From: CFX2 sp014338005
GTDB taxonomy: Bacteria > Chloroflexota > Anaerolineae > Aggregatilineales > Phototrophicaceae
Direction of reading: 5' to 3'
Assembly (NCBI GenBank): GCA_030263555.1
Contig: SZPE01000012.1
Location: forward strand, 1-64,000
Length of the DNA stretch: 64,000 bases
The notes under the pieces are model-generated. The model did not search any database. It had not been told where the DNA came from and was given only the letters and a program-made list of their open reading frames with translations. Shown here one piece after another: positions 41,431 through 49,090 of this stretch (positions are counted from its first letter, which is position 1; every line of letters starts with the position of its first letter). The position numbers and the translations under genes are program-made.

Positions 41431-42216
41431 ATGGAATCGCATCATCAGCGGGTCATCGAACGACTGACCGGTTTGTTTGAGGACGATCCGAATTTTTTGG
41501 CGCTCATCATCGGCGGCTCGGTGGCGCGCGGCTGGGTGCGCCCAGACTCCGACGTGGACATCGTGCTGATCGCCACCGATGAAGAATACGCCCGCCGGGA
41601 AGCCGTCGAATCCTACCACTATTTCAACCCGGATTTGTGCGATTATCCCGGCGGTTACGTGGACGGCAAAATCGTCAACCTCGACTTTCTGCGCGAGGCC
41701 GCCGATCATGGCAGCGAACCGGCGCGGGCGGTCTTCGTCGGCGCGTTCGCGGCTTTCAACCACGCCCCGGAAGTGGATGACCTGCTCAAACGCATCCCGG
41801 TTTACCCCGAATGCGAACGCGAAGAAAAGATCAAGGCTTTTTATACGCAGGTTTTGATCCTCAACTGGTACATGGGTGAGGCCGAAAAACGCGGCGACCC
41901 CTACCTGCTCAACCACGCCGCCGGCCAGCTCGTGCTGTACGGCGGGCGGTTAATCCTGGCGCACAACCGGATTTTATACCCCTATCACAAGTGGTTCATG
42001 CGCGTGTTAAACGGCGCGCCGGACAAACCCGCCGGTTTTATGGAACTGGCCGATTCGCTGCTCCGGCAGCCGTCCGGCGAGAGCGCCCGCGCCTTCACCG
42101 ACTGCGTGAGCGCCTTTCAGGATTGGGGCGTGAGTTTTCCTCAGGCGGTGGTGCGGTTCATAAAGGACGCGGAATGGAACTGGCGCGGGCGGCGTCCTCC
42201 GCTGGCCGATTGGTGA
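41431..42216 (+). CDS. Nucleotidyltransferase (Pol-beta-like fold)
   Basis: Protein of 261 residues with the minimal nucleotidyltransferase signature: GGSVARG (28-34) followed by the metal-binding D-x-D pair (Asp41, Asp43) in DSDVDIVLI and a third acidic residue near KIVNLDF. A helical C-terminal domain follows. It resembles the aminoglycoside/lincosamide nucleotidyltransferase-like group, which transfers NMP to small molecules, but resistance cannot be claimed. AGGGGAA precedes the ATG. The gene ends 2 bp before the end of a convergent lipoprotein gene. Confidence 0.87.
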   Translation: MESHHQRVIERLTGLFEDDPNFLALIIGGSVARGWVRPDSDVDIVLIATDEEYARREAVESYHYFNPDLCDYPGGYVDGKIVNLDFLREAADHGSEPARAVFVGAFAAFNHAPEVDDLLKRIPVYPECEREEKIKAFYTQVLILNWYMGEAEKRGDPYLLNHAAGQLVLYGGRLILAHNRILYPYHKWFMRVLNGAPDKPAGFMELADSLLRQPSGESARAFTDCVSAFQDWGVSFPQAVVRFIKDAEWNWRGRRPPLADW

Positions 42217-42218
42217 AA

Positions 42219-43055
42219 TCAGACCGCAAACGGCCCGTAAGCCGTACCGTCTACGATCAGCGCGAATACCAGCCCGGCGCTGCTGTCCAACAGCAGCAGC
42301 CCGCTCTCGAACCGCTGCGACTGCATTGCTAGTTCCTGCTCGTCCGTCCGGGCGAAACCCAGCGCGTCGCGCACTTCCGGCACGCTGCGCCACAGGCCGC
42401 CGAAACCGCGCACCGGCACGCGCAGGCCTTCCGGCACCAGGATGTCGGCATTGTTTTCGTCGGCGCTCTGCTGCACCGTCCAGTAGCGCCCGGCAAATGG
42501 TCCGCTGGTGGCTATAGCCCAGATTTCGCCGGTGTCGCCGCGCCAGTACATCGCGCCGCGTTCAAATACCTGCGTCGTACCCCGGAACTGCGCCGTAATC
42601 TGTATCGGGCAGCCTAACCGGAACGGCACTTCGGCATCCTGCCCCCAGCTTACGCCAAAAATCGCATCCGGCGGGATAGTGCATGTCGGCAGGCGCGTGG
42701 CCGGAAAATCCGGCGTGATCGGGGCGGCCAGTTGTTCCGGCCCAAAAACCGGCCCCTCGTCGGCCAACACTTCCCCGATGAAGATGCCGATGTAGGGTGT
42801 AACAGTCGGCGTGGGTTGAACGGCGGGCGGGCTGGGTGTGGCGGTGAAGGCCCGCCGCGTGGCCTGGAGTTCGCTTTCGGCGGGCGTAGGCGAGATGTAC
42901 ACCGTCGCCAGTTGTTTCACCTCCAGCACCGCCGGCGTGGGTGCGGCGGGCATGGACTCGCCGGGCTGGCAGGCCGCCAGCAGCGCCAGAAACAAGGTGC
43001 TGAGTATGAAGTTTCGAGTGCCGGGTGCTGAGTGCTGAGGGTTTTTGACGGACAA
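42219..43055 (-). CDS. Lipoprotein with Thr/Pro linker, unknown function
   Basis: Exported lipoprotein. The signal sequence ILSTLFLALLAAC has a clear lipobox (LAAC), followed by a TPSPPAVQPTPTVTP linker and a C-terminal beta-rich domain of about 200 residues (FGVSWGQDAEVPFRLGCPI, MYWRGDTGEIWAI) of a type common in Chloroflexota surface proteins, likely disulfide-bonded. The start is unsure: a TTG at 43055 gives a normal-length signal; ATGs at 43109 or 43187 would lie inside the upstream gene. The DNA before the signal contains a CTCAGCACT-type repeat, so the 5' end may have been remodelled. No function is assigned. Confidence 0.7.
   Translation of the reverse strand: MSVKNPQHSAPGTRNFILSTLFLALLAACQPGESMPAAPTPAVLEVKQLATVYISPTPAESELQATRRAFTATPSPPAVQPTPTVTPYIGIFIGEVLADEGPVFGPEQLAAPITPDFPATRLPTCTIPPDAIFGVSWGQDAEVPFRLGCPIQITAQFRGTTQVFERGAMYWRGDTGEIWAIATSGPFAGRYWTVQQSADENNADILVPEGLRVPVRGFGGLWRSVPEVRDALGFARTDEQELAMQSQRFESGLLLLDSSAGLVFALIVDGTAYGPFAV
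43005..43040. repeat. CTCAGCACT / GCACTCG short repeat
   Basis: On the minus strand CTCAGCACTCAGCACCC is followed by GGCACTCGAAACTTC. It resembles the repeats at 1857 and around the four-helix-bundle cassette, and overlaps the N-terminal codons of the lipoprotein. Confidence 0.4.
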
Positions 43056-43083
43056 ACGGCGGCCGGCAGCCAGCCGTCGCAAA

Positions 43084-44967
43084 TTATGGACAATCCACCG
43101 GCAGTTCATACGCCACCTCATTGATAAACTCGCCCGACTCTGCCTGATAATACAGCCCAAAACGCACGCTCGCGGCTTCGGCTGCACGCGGCAGCCTATA
43201 CACGTCCCGCACGATTTCTCCCGCCGTCCAGGTGGTCAGTGGCCGCCAGCCGTAAACCGGCGCGGCCTGATCGTCCTGCGCCAGGATGTTCCCATCCCCG
43301 TCCAGCAGATGCACGAACACGCTTAAATCGCGGGACGGTTTTTCGCCGACCGTCCAGTCCACCCGCAGAATGATCGAACCCGCCCGGCATTCCAGGCTGT
43401 GCGCCGCCGCCGATGGTGCGGGCGCGGGCGCGGGCAGCCCGGCCAGTTCCGGCTGCGTGCTGATCTGCACCAGCAGCGGCTCGACCGCCCGCAGGTACAC
43501 CGGCGCGCCGAGTTGGGCTTCCCACCAGCTTACCGGCTGATTGTAAAAGGTGTAGGCCGGCGTCACCAGCATTTGCCCGCCAGACAGAATGGCGGCGTAG
43601 TCGGCGCGGTGATCTACCAGCCGCACCCCTTCAAGTCCCCCCAGCACCGATTGGGCGAACCCGGCGGCGAAATAACGCGGCCCCCAGGCCAGCATCAGCG
43701 CCGAGCCGGGCGGGGCGCTTTCGGCCAGGGCGATGGTGTCCAGGCCGGTGCGGTCGGCGGTCTGATCGTGGATGAAAGGCCGGTTGGCGACGAACAGCCC
43801 GGCAGCGAACACCCCTGCCGCCAGCGCGACAGGCCATGCCGCCAGCCAACGAGGCGCGCGGCGGCTGAAAAAGAAAAACGCTGCGTCCGCCAGGAACAGC
43901 CAGCCGAAAGCGGCGCTTAACGTCACCGGCAGCACCAGCGCCGAAAGGATGTCTGTATAAAACAGGATGTGGAACAGGTACGGCAGCAGCCCGAACAGCA
44001 GCAGCGTGGCCGCCGCCCGCCGCCGGCGCGGGTCGCGCAGCGCCAGCAGCAGCCCGGCAGCCCCGGCGATTAATCCCGGCGCGGTCAGGTCGGCCAGCAG
44101 CGCGCCGCTGACCTGGCTTGTGTTCGCCAGCAGCGCATCGAATGACCCCGGCGGGCCGATAAAACGCGCCGCCTCGCGCCCGAAAAACTGATCCCAGAAG
44201 CCCGCCCATGTCCCCGGCTGCCCGTAGACCCACTCCGCCCCGGCCAGCGCCCGCAGCGGCAGGTAGGCGTAAGGCAGGAAACCGGCCAAACCGAGCAGCA
44301 GGCACAGCGCCAGCCGCTTGAGCAAATGCCGGGGACTGGCCGTTAACTCCGACCAGACGGCGCAGACCAGTGCCGGGGCGGCCATCAAAATCGCCCGGTG
44401 ATGAAAAACGCCCAGCCCGCCCACCAGCGCCAGCCAGTAGATGCGCCCGCGTATCGTCGCCCCGCCATGAGCCGGTTTCCACAGCGCCAGCGCCAGCAGA
44501 ATCGCCAGAATCAACAGGCTGAAGCTGTAAATTTCCGCAATGACGGCGTGAATCCAGGCCGTGCGCGTCAGCCCGAACAGAGCGGCAGCAGCGGCAGCCA
44601 GCCAGAACGAACGGTCGAAGCGGCCAGGCCGCAATGACGGCGGGGACATTTGGGCGACAAGATGCCGCATCAGGGCGAAAATCACCGCCAGCGCCGCCGC
44701 CATCCAGACCAGCGATACGACTGAAGGCGCAGCGGCGGGCGAAAAACCCAGCGCGCGCAGGGCCGTCACCAGCGCGCTGCCGAGCATCACATACAGCGGG
44801 TAGCCGGTGGCGTGCAGTGTTCCCCAGGTGTTGAGAACGATCTGTGTTTCGCCCACGTCAATCATGAAGTAGTGTTCCGCGCCGTTGGGGATGGTTTGCA
44901 GTGTGCCGAGGTAAACCGGCAGCAGCGCCGCCGGGACGAGCAGAAAACCCGCAGTTTTCAGCCGCAT
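43084..44967 (-). CDS. DUF2723 / GT-C-type membrane protein
   Basis: Integral membrane protein of 627 residues with ten or more helices. The N-terminal GTLQTIPNGAEHYFMIDVGETQIVLNTWGTLHATGYPLYVMLGSAL is the DUF2723 signature (related to protein O-mannosyltransferases) with an acidic residue in the first external loop. A C-terminal beta domain (about 500-627) contains VFVHLLDGDGNILAQDD and is shared with two other proteins in this window. The ATG at 44967 lies one base after the upstream stop (TAG-A-ATG), so the two genes are coupled. Probable transfer of sugars from polyprenyl phosphate to exported proteins or glycans; not proven. Confidence 0.85.
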   Translation of the reverse strand: MRLKTAGFLLVPAALLPVYLGTLQTIPNGAEHYFMIDVGETQIVLNTWGTLHATGYPLYVMLGSALVTALRALGFSPAAAPSVVSLVWMAAALAVIFALMRHLVAQMSPPSLRPGRFDRSFWLAAAAAALFGLTRTAWIHAVIAEIYSFSLLILAILLALALWKPAHGGATIRGRIYWLALVGGLGVFHHRAILMAAPALVCAVWSELTASPRHLLKRLALCLLLGLAGFLPYAYLPLRALAGAEWVYGQPGTWAGFWDQFFGREAARFIGPPGSFDALLANTSQVSGALLADLTAPGLIAGAAGLLLALRDPRRRRAAATLLLFGLLPYLFHILFYTDILSALVLPVTLSAAFGWLFLADAAFFFFSRRAPRWLAAWPVALAAGVFAAGLFVANRPFIHDQTADRTGLDTIALAESAPPGSALMLAWGPRYFAAGFAQSVLGGLEGVRLVDHRADYAAILSGGQMLVTPAYTFYNQPVSWWEAQLGAPVYLRAVEPLLVQISTQPELAGLPAPAPAPSAAAHSLECRAGSIILRVDWTVGEKPSRDLSVFVHLLDGDGNILAQDDQAAPVYGWRPLTTWTAGEIVRDVYRLPRAAEAASVRFGLYYQAESGEFINEVAYELPVDCP

Positions 44968-44968
44968 T

Positions 44969-47377
44969 CTAACGCACCTCCAGCGTCGCCAGCAGGGCAG
45001 CGTCACCCAGGGGCGAACCGGCGGCGTCCATCACCGGCAGGCGGTCGCCGTTGCCGCACTCGCCGGGCGGGCGCATGTCGCAGGTGTACAGTCCCACCAG
45101 CAGCGAGTATATCCCCGGTGGTATATCCGGCGGCAGGCCGATCGTGTAATCATCCTGGATGTACCCGCCGGAAGTCCACTCTTTCGTCGGGCGGTCGGCG
45201 GGGTTTAGTTTGTCGGCCTGCGCCAGCGGCGGCCCGCCGCTGGATACATGCACGAAGCTGGAATACCCGTAAGGGATGGCCGCCGTTGTATACCAGTACA
45301 GGCGCAGTTCCAGCCTGTCGCCGGGGCGGAAGGTTTCGCCGTTCAGGTCATAGCCGAGCAGCTGCAGCGACTCGCCCAGCCGGAAGCCGGTCTGATGCTG
45401 CGCCGGTAAAACCTCCCCCGGCGGTGAGTTCAGCCATGCGCCGCCCTCGCGCAGGAAAACGACGGCCAGCGCCAGCGCGATCAGGCCGCCTGCCGCCAGA
45501 CCGGCCGGTGGACGGGGCGCTGCTGTTTCATCCACAGGCGGCGCGGGGGGATCAGTTTTTCGCCTCAGCAGCGCGGCCAGCGCCATCACTTCCAGCAGCG
45601 CGCCCAGGCTGATCGCGCCGCCCAGGTCGCGCGCTGGCGTCGAGCCAAGCCACACCCGGACAATATGTTCCCCCGCCGGGACGGGCAGGGTGATGAGGCC
45701 GTGCGGTTCGGACGGCGTGATAACGACCGGCTGATTGTCCACCGATGCCTGCCAGCCGGCGAAGTCAAATGTCAGCACTTCCAGCGTGAAGGGCGCGGCG
45801 GCGGTCACGCGCCAGGCATCGTGCTGCGGGCTGTGTTCAAGCAGTTCAACCGTCACGCCGTTGGGCAGGGCTTCCAGGTGGGCTTTGTTGACCGGATACC
45901 CATCGGCATAATCGGCCAGCAGGCGCGGCGTCGGCCCCGGCTCGACGATGACGGCCTTCGGCAGATATTCGTTGGAGAAAGTGGTCGCCCGCTGCCGCCC
46001 GGCCAGTTCCTCCCGGTGATAGGCCGCCACCGATGAGTCCACCGTTTCGTGAATCCATTCCGGCGCGTACAGGGCCGGCAGCGCCAGCCCGATGATGGCG
46101 GCCACGATTCCGGCGCTGGTCGCCCCCGCCGCCCACCCCGGCAGGCGTTCGATCCAGCGGGCGTTCATCCCGGCCAGGGCGGCCAGGCAAAAGGCCGCCG
46201 GGCCGAGGAATCGCCAGGGGAACTGCAAAAATGCCAGCGGGCTAACCGCCGACCACAGCCCTTCGGCGGCGGGCAGCATCAGAACAATGCAGACCAACCC
46301 CGCCAGCGCGAAATAAAGCGTGTACAGCGCGGCAGAATCGCCTTTGCGGCCGGCTGATCTGCGCCGCGCCAGCACCCACAGCGTAAAAATACACCCCCCC
46401 GCCGCCAGCGCCCACTGAGCCGCGCCCAGATTAAAGCGATGAACCAGGCCGTTGAGCGCGCCCTCGTCGTAACGCGGCGAAAAAGCCAGCAGCCGCTCCA
46501 CCGGCACGAAAAAGTTGCGGTAATCAAGCTGCGCGACGGCGGTCAGGTTGCCCAGGCGCACCGCGTCACTTTCCAGCATCACCGGCAGCCAGAAAACCGC
46601 CGCCAATCCCACGCCGGAGGCCGCCGCGACGAGCGCCAGCAAGCGCGGCAGCAGCCCTGCCCGCCCATGTGCCAGCATGTGCGCCGGCAGCGACCAGACC
46701 AGCCAGCCAACCAGCAGCCCGGTCAGCACCAAAGCCATCAGATTGTGCGTGAAAATGAGCGCCGCGCTGCCCGCCGCCGCAGCGACAAACGCGCCCGCGC
46801 TGCCGGTTCGCGCCAGACACCCGTAGGCGGCCATCACCCAGGGAAACAGCGCGAATGCGGCCATTTCCGGGTACGCGCCCCGCGAGTACGGCTCGGTGAA
46901 CAGCAGATACGGGCTGTAAATATAAGCCAGCGCCGCGATCACGCCGCCCGGACGCCCCGCCAGCGGCCTGACGAAAGCATACATACCCGCCCCGCCGCCG
47001 AATACGCTCAGCACAATCAGCGCCCGCAGCGCGTTCAGCGCGTCCAGACTGAACAGCCGCATCAGCAGGCTGGTGGCGTAATACGACAGGCCGGCATAAT
47101 AGTGAAAAACCGGCGCGCCGTAGCCGGTGTAAAACGCCTCCGCCCAGCGCGGAAGTAACACGCCGTTATCCCACGAGCGGCTCATCTCCGCCGCGCGGAA
47201 AACGTGATACAGCACGTCATTGCCGTTCGGCAGACCTGGCCGGTACAGCAGCGGCCACAGCGCGAAGGCGCACAACCCCAGCAGCAGGCCGGCATACAGC
47301 CAGCCGATGCGGTTGTGTTGAACAGGGCGTAAAAAAGTATGGATGGATCGGCTCATAATGGAAGCCGATTGTAGCAC
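44969..47377 (-). CDS. Large GT-C-like membrane protein (PTPS-related family)
   Basis: Protein of 802 residues; a start seven codons later (MSRSIHTFL) is equally possible. About twelve TM helices with the first-loop sequence NGNDVLYHVFRAAEMSRSWDNGVLLPRWAEAFYTGYGAPVFHYYAGLSYY, matching the 6-pyruvoyl-tetrahydropterin-synthase-related membrane family, which shares the GT-C fold. After the last TM helix comes a C-terminal beta domain with SFVHVSSGGPPLAQADKLNP, similar to the one in the following gene. Likely envelope glycosylation in partnership with the DUF2723 protein. No acceptor can be named. Confidence 0.84.
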   Translation of the reverse strand: MLQSASIMSRSIHTFLRPVQHNRIGWLYAGLLLGLCAFALWPLLYRPGLPNGNDVLYHVFRAAEMSRSWDNGVLLPRWAEAFYTGYGAPVFHYYAGLSYYATSLLMRLFSLDALNALRALIVLSVFGGGAGMYAFVRPLAGRPGGVIAALAYIYSPYLLFTEPYSRGAYPEMAAFALFPWVMAAYGCLARTGSAGAFVAAAAGSAALIFTHNLMALVLTGLLVGWLVWSLPAHMLAHGRAGLLPRLLALVAAASGVGLAAVFWLPVMLESDAVRLGNLTAVAQLDYRNFFVPVERLLAFSPRYDEGALNGLVHRFNLGAAQWALAAGGCIFTLWVLARRRSAGRKGDSAALYTLYFALAGLVCIVLMLPAAEGLWSAVSPLAFLQFPWRFLGPAAFCLAALAGMNARWIERLPGWAAGATSAGIVAAIIGLALPALYAPEWIHETVDSSVAAYHREELAGRQRATTFSNEYLPKAVIVEPGPTPRLLADYADGYPVNKAHLEALPNGVTVELLEHSPQHDAWRVTAAAPFTLEVLTFDFAGWQASVDNQPVVITPSEPHGLITLPVPAGEHIVRVWLGSTPARDLGGAISLGALLEVMALAALLRRKTDPPAPPVDETAAPRPPAGLAAGGLIALALAVVFLREGGAWLNSPPGEVLPAQHQTGFRLGESLQLLGYDLNGETFRPGDRLELRLYWYTTAAIPYGYSSFVHVSSGGPPLAQADKLNPADRPTKEWTSGGYIQDDYTIGLPPDIPPGIYSLLVGLYTCDMRPPGECGNGDRLPVMDAAGSPLGDAALLATLEVR

Positions 47378-47490
47378 AAGTGCGGCGGCGTTTGTCGCGC
47401 GCCTTCAAACCGGACACAAACATTACGAAATTCCTATCCCCACGTTAATCAAAAAATCCATTTCTCACCCTTTTTAAATCAAAATCCTCT

Positions 47491-47496
47491 TATAAT
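47491..47496 (+). promoter_or_regulatory. Possible -10 element TATAAT
   Basis: A perfect TATAAT in an AT-rich spacer, 57 bp before the monooxygenase-like gene. No good -35 partner was found at 16-18 bp. Confidence 0.35.
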
Positions 47497-47552
47497 GAAA
47501 TTAACCGGCATGAAAAATTGGCCGGGGGAAAGTTTTTGGGAGGTCGGGTCAT

Positions 47553-47882
47553 ATGTACGCGCAAGTCACACAACTTCAGGTGCCTATGAACAAAATAGGC
47601 GAACTGCGCCACATTATTGATTCCCAATATCTGCCGGTCGTGCGGAATCGGCCCGGATTTCTGGCCGCTTATCTGCTCGAACAAATTGACGACCCCGACA
47701 GCGCCCAGCTCGTGCAGTTCTGGGACAGCCAGGCCGACGTGGAAAATTTCCACCGCACCGGCCTGCTGGAGTCGTCGGTGCAGGGAATCGCCGCTCATAT
47801 GCCGGGAGTCCAGATCAAACGGCAGGGATATATGGTGCGTGTGGCCGTGCGAGGCACTGCGCTGGCCGAAACCGCCGGATGA
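47553..47882 (+). CDS. Small dimeric alpha/beta-barrel protein (antibiotic-biosynthesis monooxygenase-like)
   Basis: Protein of 109 residues predicted to form the ferredoxin-like ABM fold: beta strand YAQVTQLQVP, helix ELRHIIDSQYLPVV, then RPGFLAAYLLEQ and AQLVQFWDSQADVENFHRTGLL, the classical order of this family. These proteins are heme-degrading, cofactor-free oxygenases or simply stress proteins. No heme-binding residue can be assigned. GGGAGGT lies before the ATG. It is monocistronic by its spacing from both neighbours. Confidence 0.75.
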   Translation: MYAQVTQLQVPMNKIGELRHIIDSQYLPVVRNRPGFLAAYLLEQIDDPDSAQLVQFWDSQADVENFHRTGLLESSVQGIAAHMPGVQIKRQGYMVRVAVRGTALAETAG

Positions 47883-47947
47883 ATACCACGCCGTTCCTGA
47901 CCGTCTTTTTTTTACACTGACCGCCGCCGGCGCTCAGAAGCGTTGGC

Positions 47948-47976
47948 TTGCCTCCAATCCAGCAGCCTGGCACAAT
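47948..47976 (+). promoter_or_regulatory. Promoter TTGCCT-N17-CACAAT of the thioredoxin gene
   Basis: Both hexamers are moderate but the spacing is ideal, and the site lies in the 149-bp gap 55 bp before the start codon. Confidence 0.45.
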
Positions 47977-48030
47977 TAAGCGTTGATAATCACTGTATCG
48001 TTAACGGCTTATTGCTGCACAGGGAAACAC

Positions 48031-49047
48031 ATGACCGAAGGTTCGTTGTTAAACCCGCGAACGGTGCGCGCGCCGGCTTTCCCGCCCGGCGAATGGCTGA
48101 ATACCAACCATCCGTTGAACTTAATCGAACTACGCGGACGGGTGGTGCTGGTGGATTTTTGGGAATATAGCTGTATTAACTGCCTGCGGACGCTGCCTTA
48201 CTTGCAGCAGTGGCACGCGCGTTATGCCGGTTTAACCATCATCAGCGTTCATACGCCGGAGTTCCCCTTCGGGCGCGAGCGCGCACAGGTCGAGGCGGCA
48301 GTGCGCGAACTGAACATCCCATATCCGGTGTTCCTGGACAACGACTACCAGGTATGGGATGTTTTCGCCAACCGCTTCTGGCCGGCCAAATATCTGATAG
48401 ATCGAGACGGTTACATTCGTTATACCGCTCACGGCGAGGGCGGTTACGAAGCCTTCGAGGCCGCCATCCAGGCGGCGCTGCGCGAGGCCGACCCGGACGC
48501 CAGCCTGCCGCCGGTCTTGCCGCCGCTGCGCCCGGAAGACCGCCCCGGCGCGGTCTGTTACCGTCCTACGCCGGAACTGCACACCGGTTTAGACCGGGGC
48601 GCGTTGGGCAACCCGGAAGGTTATGCCAGGGGTGTGCCGATGTTCTACCGGCTGCCCGCCGAGCGTCCAACAGGGGCGTTTTATGTCGCCGGGGCCTGGC
48701 AGGCCGGTACAGAGCATCTGGCCTACCAGGGGCATACCGAAGGGCTGCTGCACCTGCCCTACGAAGCGGTCGAGGTGAACGCTGTGCTGACGCCTCATGT
48801 CGAAACGGTGGAGCGGGTGTTACATCCCGAACCGGCGGTAGTGGAAATCTGGCAGGACGACAGGCCGCTGGATGCCGACCGGCGCGGCGATGACCTGCTG
48901 CCCGATGGCCGTGCGCTGGTGGATAGGCCGCGTTTGTATAACCTGGTTCGCAACCCCGGTTTCGAGCGCCACGAACTGACCCTGCGGGTGAAAACGCGGG
49001 GGTTTGCTGTTTACGCCTTCTCTTTCACCGGCTGCGTCAAAAGCTGA
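48031..49047 (+). CDS. Thioredoxin-fold protein of the DipZ-C / redoxin type
   Basis: Protein of 338 residues from the ATG preceded by CAGGGAA. The thioredoxin domain (about 20-155) has the redox motif C-I-N-C (Cys48, Cys51) in YSCINCLRTLPYLQQW and FWPAKYLIDRDGYI with the cis-proline-type region; the C-terminal half (about 180-335) is the beta-sandwich domain found after the thioredoxin part of DipZ-like proteins. No signal peptide or TM segment is seen, unlike classical DipZ, so it is probably cytoplasmic. A cysteine lies three residues from the C-terminus. Role: thiol-disulfide exchange or peroxide reduction. Confidence 0.88.
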   Translation: MTEGSLLNPRTVRAPAFPPGEWLNTNHPLNLIELRGRVVLVDFWEYSCINCLRTLPYLQQWHARYAGLTIISVHTPEFPFGRERAQVEAAVRELNIPYPVFLDNDYQVWDVFANRFWPAKYLIDRDGYIRYTAHGEGGYEAFEAAIQAALREADPDASLPPVLPPLRPEDRPGAVCYRPTPELHTGLDRGALGNPEGYARGVPMFYRLPAERPTGAFYVAGAWQAGTEHLAYQGHTEGLLHLPYEAVEVNAVLTPHVETVERVLHPEPAVVEIWQDDRPLDADRRGDDLLPDGRALVDRPRLYNLVRNPGFERHELTLRVKTRGFAVYAFSFTGCVKS

Positions 49048-49048
49048 A

Positions 49049-49068
49049 GGGCGCGGCTGCCCGCGCCC
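49049..49068. terminator. Bidirectional hairpin between convergent genes
   Basis: GGGCGCGG-CTGC-CCGCGCCC is a perfect 8-bp stem 2 bp after the thioredoxin stop and 23 bp after the end of the convergent gene. There is only an A/T-rich tail, not a clean T-run, on either strand. Confidence 0.5.
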
Positions 49069-49090
49069 GCAAAATTATTGAATACCGGCG

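Noticed and set aside
38757..42216. Antibiotic-resistance island (erythromycin-esterase homologue, nucleotidyltransferase)
   Set aside because: Both families are broad and mostly non-resistance; there is no integron, transposon or plasmid feature around them.
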